A DNA stretch of 52,332 bases, from NCBI RefSeq assembly GCF_902804475.1, contig NZ_CADCSU010000091.1, positions 1 through 52,332 of the forward strand, in the 5' to 3' direction. A program made the position numbers and the translations under genes. Within the stretch, counting starts at the first letter, position 1. Each line of letters starts with the position of its first letter. A model generated the notes under the pieces. It was not told where the DNA came from. It ran no database searches and was given only the letters and a program-made list of their open reading frames with translations. The DNA is from Flavobacterium bizetiae (GTDB lineage: Bacteria > Bacteroidota > Bacteroidia > Flavobacteriales > Flavobacteriaceae). Shown piece by piece: positions 17,356 through 25,499 of this stretch.

Positions 17356-17652
17356 TTATATCTTCAACCAGTTGCCATTGACATCTGAAAAAACAGTAGC
17401 CTTCTGGTCACCAACCGATATTTCGAGTTTATACTCTTTTTTTTCATTTACAAATGCCTTGTCTAGTTTTGCACCCGGATAAGCAGTTTGCAGCGCGGTT
17501 TTTACAGCAGGTGGTACAGCATCTGCATTCACCTCTGTATATTCTGCCTGAGCAGAAACAACCGTCATAGCTTGTTCTGAAGTTGTCGACATACTTGCGT
17601 AAGTAGACAAGCTTCCTAAAACTATTATTGCTGATAAGATTAACTTTTTCAT
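17356..17652 (-). CDS. PepSY-like small secreted protein, array copy 1 (last in transcript)
   Basis: 98 residues: signal peptide (MKKLILSAIIVLGSLSTYA), a variable spacer, then a domain with VPPAVKTALQTAYPG, an AFVNEKKEYKLEI strand and TVFSDVNGNWLKI. This matches the PepSY-like (BLIP-fold) periplasmic family, whose members bind or inhibit partners; no enzyme activity is expected. It is the most divergent copy of five at 17356-18989 and lies nearest the terminator. The 16-bp spacer to the next copy indicates one transcript. Confidence 0.85.
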   Translation of the reverse strand: MKKLILSAIIVLGSLSTYASMSTTSEQAMTVVSAQAEYTEVNADAVPPAVKTALQTAYPGAKLDKAFVNEKKEYKLEISVGDQKATVFSDVNGNWLKI

Positions 17653-17668
17653 GTTGCTCTCTTTTTAA

Positions 17669-17965
17669 TTATTTCTTGATGATGTTTCCTGAAGCATCCG
17701 TAAATACAGTATACTTTTTGTCACCACTTGAGATTTCTAACTTGTACTCATTCTTTTCGTTTTTATAGGCTTTTTCAAGCTTAGTTTTTGGAAAAGATTT
17801 TTCGATAGTTGACTTTACTGCTGCCGGAACAGCATCTGCACCAATTTCAGTAAATTCATCCTGAACTGTCACTGACTGAGTCATTGAAGTTTTTACTACA
17901 GGATTAGCTGCCTGAACTGACAAACCTCCTAAAATGATTGCTGCTGATAAGATTAACTTTTTCAT
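17669..17965 (-). CDS. PepSY-like small secreted protein, array copy 2
   Basis: 98 residues with signal peptide MKKLILSAAIILGGLSVQA and the same domain plan: AVPAAVKSTIEKSFP, AYKNEKNEYKLEIS, TVFTDASGNIIKK. Its signal peptide is nearly identical to that of copy 3, which points to duplication within the array. Likely periplasmic; partner unknown. It is separated from copy 3 by 26 bp. Confidence 0.85.
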   Translation of the reverse strand: MKKLILSAAIILGGLSVQAANPVVKTSMTQSVTVQDEFTEIGADAVPAAVKSTIEKSFPKTKLEKAYKNEKNEYKLEISSGDKKYTVFTDASGNIIKK

Positions 17966-17991
17966 AATAATAGTTTTTATGGGTTACTTAA

Positions 17992-18282
17992 TTATTTTTT
18001 AAGAATTTTACCAGTAGCATCTGTATAAACAGTAGACTTTTCACCTCTAACAGTGATCTCTATTTTATACTCCTTTTTTTCGTTAACATAAGCTTTGTCC
18101 AATTTTACACCTGGATAAGCCTCGTCTAACGCTGTTTTAATAGCTGCCGGTACGGCATCAACTTCTTTATATTCGTCCTGAATGTTTACTGATTGAACCA
18201 TTGAACTTGTCACGGCTACATTCCCTGCTTGCATTGACAACCCTCCTAACAGGATAGCTGCCGATAAGATTAACTTTTTCAT
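17992..18282 (-). CDS. PepSY-like small secreted protein, array copy 3
   Basis: 96 residues, two shorter than its neighbours because of a deletion before VPAAIKTALDEAYPG. Signal peptide MKKLILSAAILLGGLSMQA, then AYVNEKKEYKIEITVRGEKS and TVYTDATGKILKK. The basic VRGEK replaces the usual VGDK turn. Periplasmic by prediction, no catalytic motif. Confidence 0.85.
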   Translation of the reverse strand: MKKLILSAAILLGGLSMQAGNVAVTSSMVQSVNIQDEYKEVDAVPAAIKTALDEAYPGVKLDKAYVNEKKEYKIEITVRGEKSTVYTDATGKILKK

Positions 18283-18310
18283 AGTGATAGTTTTTATAGT
18301 TAGTTTCTAA

Positions 18311-18607
18311 TTATTTTTTAATCCAAGATCCATCTGCGTTAGCAAAAAGAGATCCTACTTTGTCACCTACTGTAACGTCTAGTTTATACTCTGATTTAGC
18401 ATTTTTGTATGCTTTAGAAAGTACTGCATCGGGATACGCTTTTTTAAGAGCATCTGTAATTGCAACTGGCACTTCTTCTAACTTAATTTCAGTGTATTCG
18501 TCTTGAATTGAAATTGTTTTTACGATTGTATTTGAAATTGGAGAAGTTGAAGCAAATGATGTTAAACCTCCCAAAACGATTGCGGCTGATAAAAATAGAT
18601 TTTTCAT
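18311..18607 (-). CDS. PepSY-like small secreted protein, array copy 4
   Basis: 98 residues, signal peptide MKNLFLSAAIVLGGLTSFA, domain with VPVAITDALKKAYPDAVL and EYKLDVTVGDKVG, ending NADGSWIKK. About four fifths of its residues equal those of copy 5, so these two arose by the most recent duplication. Differences cluster in the middle helix, not in the strands. Confidence 0.85.
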   Translation of the reverse strand: MKNLFLSAAIVLGGLTSFASTSPISNTIVKTISIQDEYTEIKLEEVPVAITDALKKAYPDAVLSKAYKNAKSEYKLDVTVGDKVGSLFANADGSWIKK

Positions 18608-18692
18608 AATAGTTATATTTTAATATTGTTAATTTTATTTTAGTATTGCTTATTTGAATCTACATGAGATGAGCATCTAAAATTTAATTTGA

Positions 18693-18989
18693 TTATTTTT
18701 TAATCCAGGTTCCGTCTGCGTTAGCAAAAAGGTTTCCTACTTTGTCACCAACGGTAACATCTAATTTATATTCTGATTTTTCGTTTTTATATGCTTTAGT
18801 AATTACAGCATCCGGGTAAGCTTTTTTCAAAGACTCAGCAATTGGAGCTGGTAATTCTTCTAATTTGATTTCTGTGTATTCGTCTTCAATAGAAATCGTT
18901 TTTACGATAGTATTTGTAATAGGAGTAGTTGAAGCGAATGAAGTTAAACTTCCTAAAACAATTGCGGCTGATAAAAATAGATTTTTCAT
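18693..18989 (-). CDS. PepSY-like small secreted protein, array copy 5 (first in transcript)
   Basis: 98 residues, signal peptide MKNLFLSAAIVLGSLTSFA, domain with LPAPIAESLKKAYPDAVI, EYKLDVTVGDKVG and NADGTWIKK. It is the promoter-proximal gene; an 85-bp spacer, longer than the other three, separates it from copy 4, leaving room for an internal promoter. The upstream 520-bp spacer has no clear TAnnTTTG box near the start and no sigma-54 element that I accept. Confidence 0.85.
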   Translation of the reverse strand: MKNLFLSAAIVLGSLTSFASTTPITNTIVKTISIEDEYTEIKLEELPAPIAESLKKAYPDAVITKAYKNEKSEYKLDVTVGDKVGNLFANADGTWIKK

Positions 18990-19208
18990 AATGTGTATAT
19001 TTTAATTATTAATAGTTGTTTACGCTTTAGATAATGAAATTATTATGCCGTAACGCAAACGTCGCCTCAACAACCACATAAAACCCTGTAATTTAAGCAT
19101 TTAATTCGGTTATGCCAAAAAATAGAATTATAAATAACTGTGTAATTTTATGAAATACTGTATAAAAAGTATACACAAATAGTGTTTACACAACATATTT
19201 AACAACAA

Positions 19209-19239
19209 AACCCGATAAGCTTTAAATGCATATCGGGTT
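19209..19239 (-). terminator. Hairpin with minus-strand U-tract in 19.0-19.5 kb spacer
   Basis: Arms AACCCGATA (19209-19217) and TATCGGGTT (19231-19239) around a 13-base loop. On the minus strand the stem is followed by TTTTGTTGTT, so it can act as a second terminator behind accC before the PepSY-like array. Moderate stem and long loop keep confidence modest. Confidence 0.5.
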
Positions 19240-19254
19240 ATTTAAGAAGTAATC

Positions 19255-19426
19255 ATTCCGTAGAAATTTCTGTTTGGTAGCAAGTTTAATTTAGCTAGCC
19301 ATAGGAACGTTTGATTTATAAATAAATAAAATTGTATTTAATTTGCACGAAACAAGTGTCCCTACAGGACACAATGCCAAAATTTCACTATTCTGATTTT
19401 CTACCAATCAAATATCCCTACGGAAT
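19255..19426. repeat. MITE/REP-like element with 26-bp terminal inverted repeats
   Basis: The left end (19255-19280) and the right end (19401-19426) are inverted copies matching at 21 of 26 positions; the outermost nine bases, ATTCCGTAG and CTACGGAAT, are exact. A central hairpin GTGTCC-CTACA-GGACAC sits at 19356-19372. GTAG/CTAC tetranucleotides accompany each arm, as in REP sequences served by RAYT transposases. No coding frame is inside. The remainder of the 18990-19510 spacer (no gene) must hold the promoter of the PepSY-like array. Confidence 0.6.
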
Positions 19427-19477
19427 AACAAATAGTGTAATATAATATAAACTAGAAAAAACGAAAACCACATAAAA

Positions 19478-19507
19478 CAAAAAAGGCTGCCAAAATTGAC
19501 AGCCTTT
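19478..19507 (-). terminator. Terminator of the fabH-accB-accC transcript
   Basis: Arms AAAGGCTG (19482-19489) and CAGCCTTT (19500-19507); on the minus strand the stem is followed by a T-run (reverse of AAAACAAAAAA). It begins 4 bp beyond the accC stop. Confidence 0.82.
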
Positions 19508-19510
19508 ATA

Positions 19511-20860
19511 TTATTCTTCTATAGGTTTCATTTTAAATGTATCCATAAATGCAGTTGTATAATCTCCTGCAATGTATCTTGGATCATCCATTAATTGTCT
19601 ATGGAAAGGTATTGTAGTTTTAACTCCTTCGATTACGAATTCATCTAAAGCTCTACGCATTTTGCTTATTGCTTCTTCACGAGATTGTGCAGTTGTAATT
19701 AACTTAGCAATCATCGAATCGTAATTTGGTGGAATTGTATAACCAGAATAAACGTGAGTATCTAAACGAACTCCGTGACCTCCCGGCATATGAAGTGTAG
19801 TGATTTTTCCTGGTGAAGGACGGAAATCATTATAAGGATCTTCGGCATTAATACGACATTCGATAGCGTGTAATTCCGGTAAATAGTTTCTACCTGAAAT
19901 TGGAATTCCGGCAGCTACCATAATTTGCTCACGAATTAAATCGTAATCAATTACTTGTTCTGTAATTGGGTGCTCTACCTGAATACGAGTATTCATTTCC
20001 ATGAAGTAGAAATTTCTGTGTTTGTCTACTAAAAATTCTACTGTTCCAGCTCCTTCGTATTTAATGAATTCAGCAGCTTTTACAGCAGCTTCTCCCATTG
20101 CAGTACGTAATTCGTCTGTCATGAAAGGTGAAGGTGTTTCTTCAGTTAATTTTTGGTGACGACGTTGTACAGAACAATCTCTTTCAGAAAGGTGACATGC
20201 TTTTCCGTAAGAATCTCCAACAACCTGAATTTCGATATGACGTGGTTCTTCGATAAGTTTCTCCATGTACATACCGTCATTTCCAAATGCTGCAGCAGCT
20301 TCCTGACGTGCGCTTTCCCAAGCTTTCAATAATTCATCTTCTTTCCAGACAGCACGCATTCCTTTTCCACCACCACCAGCAGTTGCTTTAAGCATTACCG
20401 GGTAACCAAATTCTTTAGCTAATTTTTGTGTTTGTTCGAAAGATTCTAATAATCCATCTGAACCTGGTACACATGGAACTCCTGCCGCTTTCATTGTTGC
20501 TTTTGCAGAAGCTTTATCTCCCATTCTATCAATCATTTCAGGAGCAGCACCAATAAATTTTATTCCGTGTTCCTGACATATTTTTGAGAATTTAGCATTC
20601 TCAGAAAGAAATCCATAACCTGGATGAATTGCATCTGCATTTGTAATTTCTGCAGCGGCAATAATATTTGACATTTTCAAATACGATAAGTTACTTGGAG
20701 GAGGACCAATACAAACCGCTTCGTCAGCAAACTTAACATGTAGACTTTCTGCATCGGCTGTAGAGTAAACTGCTACAGTTTTGATTCCCATTTCTTTACA
20801 TGTACGAATTACACGAAGTGCAATTTCTCCTCTATTCGCAATTAATATTTTTTTAAACAT
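19511..20860 (-). CDS. accC: Acetyl-CoA carboxylase, biotin carboxylase subunit
   Basis: 449 residues, normal length. N-terminal domain [22 protein letters not shown]-grasp glycine loop [12 protein letters not shown], and the active-site segments [15 protein letters not shown] and [12 protein letters not shown] are all present. It carboxylates the biotin on AccB with ATP and bicarbonate, the first half of malonyl-CoA synthesis for fatty acids. Third gene after fabH and accB on the minus strand; the 107-bp gap from accB is filled with AATTAGATAATT and AAAATCT repeats. The carboxyltransferase genes accA and accD are not in the window. Confidence 0.97.
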   Translation of the reverse strand: MFKKILIANRGEIALRVIRTCKEMGIKTVAVYSTADAESLHVKFADEAVCIGPPPSNLSYLKMSNIIAAAEITNADAIHPGYGFLSENAKFSKICQEHGIKFIGAAPEMIDRMGDKASAKATMKAAGVPCVPGSDGLLESFEQTQKLAKEFGYPVMLKATAGGGGKGMRAVWKEDELLKAWESARQEAAAAFGNDGMYMEKLIEEPRHIEIQVVGDSYGKACHLSERDCSVQRRHQKLTEETPSPFMTDELRTAMGEAAVKAAEFIKYEGAGTVEFLVDKHRNFYFMEMNTRIQVEHPITEQVIDYDLIREQIMVAAGIPISGRNYLPELHAIECRINAEDPYNDFRPSPGKITTLHMPGGHGVRLDTHVYSGYTIPPNYDSMIAKLITTAQSREEAISKMRRALDEFVIEGVKTTIPFHRQLMDDPRYIAGDYTTAFMDTFKMKPIEE

Positions 20861-20967
20861 CTTACTTTAATTAGATAATTAGACAATTTGATAATTAGAT
20901 AATTTTAGATGATTAACAAAACTATTGTGAATCCTTCTAAAATCTAAAATCTAAAATCTAAATTTAT

Positions 20968-21453
20968 TTATGATGGATCAACTAAGAATAAAGGTTGGTC
21001 AAATTCTACAGGAGACATATCGTCAACAAGAATTTTTACAATTTTACCTGAAACTTCTGATTCGATTTCGTTAAATAATTTCATTGCTTCAATTACACAA
21101 AGAACATCACCTTTAGAAATAGTACTTCCAACCTCAGTAAATACTGGTTTGTCCGGAGATGGTTTTCTATAGAAAGTTCCAATAATTGGAGATTTAATAG
21201 TAATGAATTTAGAATCTTCTGCTTGAACAGATGCTTCGCTAGTTACGTTTACAACAGCTGGAGCTTGTTGAGGAGCGACTGCTTGTGGCAATGCAGCCTG
21301 AGCAGGCAATTGTTGTACATAAGTAGTTTCAGTTACATTTCCTTCTAAAGTTGTTCTGATAGTGATTTTTACATCATCCATTTCTAACTTTACCTCTGCA
21401 ACTCCCGAATTTGCTACAAATTTGATTAGGTTTTGAATTTCTTTTAAATCCAT
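20968..21453 (-). CDS. accB: Acetyl-CoA carboxylase, biotin carboxyl carrier protein
   Basis: 161 residues. A short N-terminal domain is followed by an Ala/Pro/Gln-rich flexible linker (about residues 45-75) and the C-terminal biotinyl domain with [13 protein letters not shown], Lys125 being the biotinylated residue, and the thumb-bearing [17 protein letters not shown]. It carries carboxybiotin between AccC and the carboxyltransferase. It lies 23 bp behind fabH and upstream of accC, so the subunits are co-transcribed. Confidence 0.96.
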   Translation of the reverse strand: MDLKEIQNLIKFVANSGVAEVKLEMDDVKITIRTTLEGNVTETTYVQQLPAQAALPQAVAPQQAPAVVNVTSEASVQAEDSKFITIKSPIIGTFYRKPSPDKPVFTEVGSTISKGDVLCVIEAMKLFNEIESEVSGKIVKILVDDMSPVEFDQPLFLVDPS

Positions 21454-21476
21454 AATGATTTGTTTTTAGTTTTAAT

Positions 21477-22475
21477 TTATTTCTTATCGTAAGCCCATTT
21501 TAGGTAAATAGATCCCCAAGTGAATCCACCACCAAAAGCGGCAAAAATAATATTATCTCCTTTTTTGAACTTGTGCTCAAAATCGCTTAATACCAACGGC
21601 AATGTTGCTGAAGTTGTATTACCATATCTTTCGATATTCATTAATACTTTAGAATCTTCAAGCTCCATTCTACCAGCTGTAGCATCAATGATACGTTTGT
21701 TTGCCTGATGTGGCACCAACCAGTTTACGTCATCTTTAGTCAAATTGTTTCTTTTCAAAATCAATTCGCTGGCGTCAGCCATATTAGTTACAGCATATTT
21801 AAAAACGGTTTTTCCGTCCTGAATAATATTGTGTTGTCTGTTTTTAACGGTTTCTTCTGAAGTTCTTATTAGAGAACCGCCGGCAGGAATTTTAAGAAAA
21901 TCGCGTCCTAAACCATCGCTTCGTAAGTATTCATCTTGCAAACCTAAACCTTCATAATTTGGTTCGAATAAAACGGCACCCGCTCCGTCTCCAAAAATAA
22001 TACAAGTTGCTCTATCTGTGTAATCTACAATTGATGACATTTTATCAGCACCAATTAACAGTACTTTTTTATATCTTCCTGACTGAATGTAAGCTGCAGC
22101 AGTAGACATTCCGTATAAGAAACTTGAACAGGCCGCTTGCAAATCGTATGCAAATGCATTTGTAGCTCCAATTTCTGTAGCAACAAAAACTCCTGTAGAG
22201 GCTACCGGCATATCTGCTGTAGCTGTTGCCATTATAATCATATCAATCTCTAAAGGATCAATATTTGCTTTCGCAATTAAATCTTGTGCTGCTTTTATAG
22301 CAAGAAACGATGTTCCTTTATCAGCATCTTTTAAAATCCTTCTTTCTTTAATTCCAGTACGAGTAGTAATCCATTCGTCATTGGTATCGACCATTGTTTC
22401 TAATACTTTGTTCGAAAGTACAAAGTCAGGAACATAAGCTCCAACAGCGGTAATTGCGGCTGTGATTGTATTCAT
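21477..22475 (-). CDS. fabH: 3-oxoacyl-ACP synthase III
   Basis: 332 residues, thiolase fold. The Cys-His-Asn triad is visible: Cys116 in AACSSFLYG, His256 in VPHQANKR and Asn286 in RYGNTTSA, with the C-terminal AAFGGGFTWGS loop. It condenses an acyl-CoA starter with malonyl-ACP and so starts fatty acid synthesis; in this phylum branched starters are common. It opens the transcript that continues into accB and accC; a terminator separates it from rpmF upstream. plsX, often found between rpmF and fabH elsewhere, is absent. Confidence 0.96.
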   Translation of the reverse strand: MNTITAAITAVGAYVPDFVLSNKVLETMVDTNDEWITTRTGIKERRILKDADKGTSFLAIKAAQDLIAKANIDPLEIDMIIMATATADMPVASTGVFVATEIGATNAFAYDLQAACSSFLYGMSTAAAYIQSGRYKKVLLIGADKMSSIVDYTDRATCIIFGDGAGAVLFEPNYEGLGLQDEYLRSDGLGRDFLKIPAGGSLIRTSEETVKNRQHNIIQDGKTVFKYAVTNMADASELILKRNNLTKDDVNWLVPHQANKRIIDATAGRMELEDSKVLMNIERYGNTTSATLPLVLSDFEHKFKKGDNIIFAAFGGGFTWGSIYLKWAYDKK

Positions 22476-22596
22476 TATATTCTATTATTTCGTTTCAAAT
22501 ATTACTATTTGAAAAATTTTTAAAAGACTTGAAAATTACAAAAAAAAACGAAATGAATTTGTATATATTTTCTTAAAAAAAGAAAATTATAACCAA

Positions 22597-22624
22597 CAAA
22601 AAAAACTCTCACTATGTGAGAGTT
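22597..22624 (-). terminator. Terminator after rpmF
   Basis: Stem AACTCTCAC (22604-22612), loop TAT, arm GTGAGAGTT (22616-22624), followed on the minus strand by eight T. It sits 24 bp beyond the rpmF stop and gives fabH its own transcript start within 22476-22596. Confidence 0.88.
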
Positions 22625-22647
22625 CTAGTATCATTTACAAAAACGTA

Positions 22648-22842
22648 TTAAGCAACCGCTACAGATTTATCGATAACAACTTGCCCTCTGTAATACATTT
22701 TACCTTCATGCCAGTAAGCTCTGTGGTATAAATGTGCTTCTCCAGTAATAGGACATGTAGCGATTTGAGCTACAGTAGCTTTATAATGTGTTCTTCTCTT
22801 ATCTCTTCTTGTTTTCGAGATTTTTCTCTTAGGATGTGCCAT
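22648..22842 (-). CDS. rpmF: 50S ribosomal protein L32
   Basis: 64 residues beginning [22 protein letters not shown], the conserved basic N-terminus of L32, and continuing [26 protein letters not shown]. The four-cysteine zinc knuckle is reduced to one Cys (ATCPITG), as in the zinc-free variant. It follows the DUF177 gene by 9 bp, the arrangement conserved widely in bacteria. Confidence 0.97.
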   Translation of the reverse strand: MAHPKRKISKTRRDKRRTHYKATVAQIATCPITGEAHLYHRAYWHEGKMYYRGQVVIDKSVAVA

Positions 22843-22851
22843 TTTACTATA

Positions 22852-23403
22852 TTATTTATCCGTTAATAGTTTCTTTAATTTGTCCCAACGCGGGTCAATA
22901 TCTTCTTCTTGTTTACTCTCTTCTTTTTCTTCTTTGACTTTGTTTATTGTCAGCTCATTTAGTTTTTTTAAGGCTTCAGTTTGCAAACTTCCGTCTTTTA
23001 CTCCTGGATGAACTCGTTTTAGCGGCACCGAAAGCGCAATCATTTCATAAATGTATTGTGCAACATCTATTTCATGCTCTCCGTGTGGCAAGATCAACAA
23101 CTCTTCGTTATCGTTATTGAATTCATCTCCAAAGCGAACAATTAATTTCATTTTACCTTTTAAAGGCAAGTCAAAATCTTCGCTTGTTAGATCACAAGGT
23201 ACATTTACAGTTCCTTTGTGTTTGAATTCCAACTCTAACATGTTGCTCTTCTTATCTAAAACTAAACCCACTTTGATATCCGAACTTTGAAATTCGTCGT
23301 AATCAAAGTTCTCAAAGAACACGTTACTTATTTGATACTCAAAATGGTGTTTTCCTAGCTTTAACCCTATGAAAGGAATTAAAAATTCTTTTGTTTTGCT
23401 CAT
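22852..23403 (-). CDS. DUF177 (YceD) family protein
   Basis: 183 residues with an acidic C-terminus (EEKEESKQEEDIDPRWDKLKKLL). The DPRWDKLKKL ending and the V-P-C-D-L-T block (NVPCDLTSEDFDLP) match the DUF177/YceD family, which elsewhere is linked with 23S rRNA accumulation. Co-transcription with rpmF at a 9-bp spacing supports the call. Cytosolic, no signal peptide. Confidence 0.88.
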   Translation of the reverse strand: MSKTKEFLIPFIGLKLGKHHFEYQISNVFFENFDYDEFQSSDIKVGLVLDKKSNMLELEFKHKGTVNVPCDLTSEDFDLPLKGKMKLIVRFGDEFNNDNEELLILPHGEHEIDVAQYIYEMIALSVPLKRVHPGVKDGSLQTEALKKLNELTINKVKEEKEESKQEEDIDPRWDKLKKLLTDK

Positions 23404-23509
23404 TTCAACATCAATTTCACCACCTCGTATCTAAAAATCAGATACCTGAATTGGGGTGCAAAGATATAAAATTATTATAAAACTAATAATCTTATTGACC
23501 TTTTTTTGT

Positions 23510-24559
23510 TTATAACTGTTTTTCTTTTATTTTAAGAGGTTTTTGAGTAATCTCTTCATACTGATTACGCGAGTGAAAAATATCTATTGCAAGATAAACC
23601 GCCTCCTTAAATGAATTAAAATCCGCCATGTCTTTTCCAGCAATATCGTAAGCTGTGCCGTGATCCGGCGACGTTCTTATCTTATTTAATCCTGCTGTAT
23701 AATTAACTCCTTTCCCAAAAGACAATGTTTTAAAAGGTATTAATCCCTGATCGTGATAAGTTGCTACAATAGCATCATATTTCTCATATTGACCGCTTCC
23801 AAAAAAGCCATCAGCAGAAAAAGGACCAAAAACCATCGTTCCGGCATCAAATATTTTCTTTAAAGCAGGTTTTAACACCAAATCATCTTCTTTTCCTATT
23901 ACACCACCATCACCAGCATGCGGATTTAATCCTAGCACAGCAATCTTTGGCCTTACGATACTAAAATCCTGAATTAAAGATTTTTTAATAGTTTCAATTT
24001 TTCTAGTAATTAATTCTTCTGTTAGATGAGAAGAAACTTCACTTAAAGGAACATGATCCGTCAATAAACCAACTCTCAAATTATCCTGCACCATCATCAT
24101 CAATGCATTTCCTTCTAACTCCTGATCTAAATAATCTGTATGCCCGGGAAATTTAAAATTTTCTGACTGAATATTATATTTATTGATTGGAGCTGTAACT
24201 AACACATCAACCAAACCGTCTTTTAAAGCTTTCGTTGCCGCAACAAATGATTTAATGGCATACTCACCAATTTTCTCATCGTTTGTACCTAAATTAATAT
24301 CTACTCCTTCTTTCCAAAGATTAAATACATTTACTTTCCCTGGCACAACCTGATCTAATTTATCGACACCATGAAACTGAACTGTAGAAGTAAAGCTCTT
24401 TTTTACAAAAGAAAGTATTTTGGCATTGGCAAAAATAACCGGCGTACACATTTCTAACATGCGAGAATCTTCGAATGTTTTTAATATAACTTCGCTTCCA
24501 ATACCGTTTAAATCTCCAATTGAAATTCCAACAATTATATTTTCTGCTTTTTTATTCAT
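23510..24559 (-). CDS. pdxA: 4-hydroxythreonine-4-phosphate dehydrogenase
   Basis: 349 residues. Metal-ligand histidine motifs PGHTDYLD, GLNPHAGDGG and ATYHDQGLIPFK are intact, and SIGDLNGIGSEV opens the substrate domain. It oxidises 4-phosphohydroxy-L-threonine in the DXP-dependent pathway to pyridoxal phosphate. It starts the minus-strand cluster pdxA-DUF177-rpmF and diverges from ribE; its -7 element (TAAATTTG, 24600-24593) lies within the ribE promoter region. The 106-bp gap before the DUF177 gene is without features. Confidence 0.95.
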   Translation of the reverse strand: MNKKAENIIVGISIGDLNGIGSEVILKTFEDSRMLEMCTPVIFANAKILSFVKKSFTSTVQFHGVDKLDQVVPGKVNVFNLWKEGVDINLGTNDEKIGEYAIKSFVAATKALKDGLVDVLVTAPINKYNIQSENFKFPGHTDYLDQELEGNALMMMVQDNLRVGLLTDHVPLSEVSSHLTEELITRKIETIKKSLIQDFSIVRPKIAVLGLNPHAGDGGVIGKEDDLVLKPALKKIFDAGTMVFGPFSADGFFGSGQYEKYDAIVATYHDQGLIPFKTLSFGKGVNYTAGLNKIRTSPDHGTAYDIAGKDMADFNSFKEAVYLAIDIFHSRNQYEEITQKPLKIKEKQL

Positions 24560-24579
24560 GAGCTCAGGTTATTTATTAC

Positions 24580-24600
24580 TAATTTTGATGTGCAAATTTA
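24580..24600. promoter_or_regulatory. Face-to-face overlapping promoters of pdxA and ribE
   Basis: On the plus strand TAATTTTG (24580-24587) fits the Bacteroidota -7 consensus TAnnTTTG and lies 30 bp before the ribE start. On the minus strand TAAATTTG (24600-24593) fits it too and lies 34 bp before the pdxA start. The two boxes point towards each other 5 bp apart, so two polymerases could not occupy them together. No -33 box is clear for either. Confidence 0.5.
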
Positions 24601-24616
24601 GTAAAATAAAACAACA

Positions 24617-25207
24617 ATGTTTACAGGAATTATAGAAACCCTTGGAAGGATTCACGAAATAAAAAAAGACCAAAGCAATCTTCACGTAACAGTAGAAGCT
24701 TCTATTACCAACGAATTAAAAATAGACCAAAGCGTTTCGCACAACGGAATATGCCTGACAGTTGTCGCAATAAAAGATTCCTTTTATACCGTTACCGCTA
24801 TCGAAGAAACCATTTCGAAAACAAATATTGGCGACTGGAAAGTTGGTGATATTATAAATTTAGAAAGAGGCATGAAACTTGGTGATCGCCTTGACGGACA
24901 CATTGTACAAGGTCACGTAGACCAAACGGGAACCTGCATCAAGATCGAAGAAGCAAACGGAAGCTGGAATTACACTTTTGAATACGACAGAAACCTCAGC
25001 AACATTACTATCGAGAAAGGTTCAATAACAGTGAACGGGGTTAGCCTTACAGTAGTAAATTCTAAAACAAACGAATTTAGCGTTTCGATTATCCCGTACA
25101 CTTTCGAAAATACAAATTTTAAGAATTTCGAAGTTGGAAGTAAAATAAATCTGGAATTTGATGTAGTTGGAAAATACATTTCGAGACTTTACTCAATAAA
25201 CAAATAA
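24617..25207 (+). CDS. ribE: Riboflavin synthase alpha chain
   Basis: 196 residues starting MFTGIIETLGRI, the invariant N-terminus. It shows the two homologous lumazine-binding halves: SHNGICLTVV ... GDRLDGHIVQGHVDQTG in the first and TVNGVSLTVV ... TFENTNF in the second. It dismutates 6,7-dimethyl-8-ribityllumazine to riboflavin, working as a trimer in the cytosol. Monocistronic, with a strong terminator 20 bp beyond the stop. No FMN riboswitch fits in the 57-bp upstream gap. Confidence 0.97.
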   Translation: MFTGIIETLGRIHEIKKDQSNLHVTVEASITNELKIDQSVSHNGICLTVVAIKDSFYTVTAIEETISKTNIGDWKVGDIINLERGMKLGDRLDGHIVQGHVDQTGTCIKIEEANGSWNYTFEYDRNLSNITIEKGSITVNGVSLTVVNSKTNEFSVSIIPYTFENTNFKNFEVGSKINLEFDVVGKYISRLYSINK

Positions 25208-25226
25208 GACTCAAATTTAATTTCAT

Positions 25227-25260
25227 AAAAAAAGCTTCAATTTACATTGAAGCTTTTTTT
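25227..25260 (+). terminator. Bidirectional terminator between ribE and the convergent small gene
   Basis: Perfect 15-bp stem, AAAAAAAGCTTCAAT (25227-25241) and its complement (25246-25260), around loop TTAC. T-runs on both strands allow it to serve both genes. The stop codon of the minus-strand gene (25242-25244) lies in the loop and its last codons make up one arm. Confidence 0.92.
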
Positions 25261-25499
25261 ATTTTATTTTTATAAACAGCAGTAAGACCTAAAACTAACC
25301 CTGCACCCAATAAAAAAAAAATATCTCTATCAATCGAAACTGGAACAGGGCCTGGCACGGGAATAGGATCACCATCATCATCTAACCCTCCCGCAGCTAC
25401 TGCCCTTTCGGGTTTAGGAGGATGAACTTCCGCTTTAATGCTCGATATCGAAACTAAAACAATAAAAAACGACAAAAAAAATATTCTTATTCCCTTCAT
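25242..25499 (-). CDS. Small secreted protein with C-terminal sorting-like tail (PID-CTERM-like)
   Basis: 85 residues from the ATG at 25499 (MKGIRIFFLSFFIVLVSISS), chosen because it opens a signal peptide; an in-frame start at 25517 would add six residues. After the signal comes a Pro-rich stretch (DGDPIPVPGPVPVSIDRD), a C-terminal glycine-patterned helix (LLGAGLVLGLTAVY) and a basic tail (KNKIKK). This tripartite motif-helix-basic layout with an xID residue group resembles the PID-CTERM sorting signal handled by exosortase XrtF in Flavobacteria. No sortase is in the window. The reading frame runs into its own terminator. Homology is remembered, not tested. Confidence 0.6.
   Translation of the reverse strand: MKGIRIFFLSFFIVLVSISSIKAEVHPPKPERAVAAGGLDDDGDPIPVPGPVPVSIDRDIFFLLGAGLVLGLTAVYKNKIKKASM

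Noticed and set aside
17356..18989. The array as a CRISPR-like or non-coding repeat
   Set aside because: Repeat units are full reading frames with signal peptides and differ at silent and non-silent sites; spacing is irregular.
19020..19130. TTGGCAT on the minus strand as the -24 box of a sigma-54 promoter for the PepSY-like array
   Set aside because: The bases at the required distance read AATTA instead of TTGC, so the -12 element is missing.
24560..24616. FMN riboswitch before ribE
   Set aside because: The 57-bp gap is too short for the aptamer and has none of its conserved boxes.
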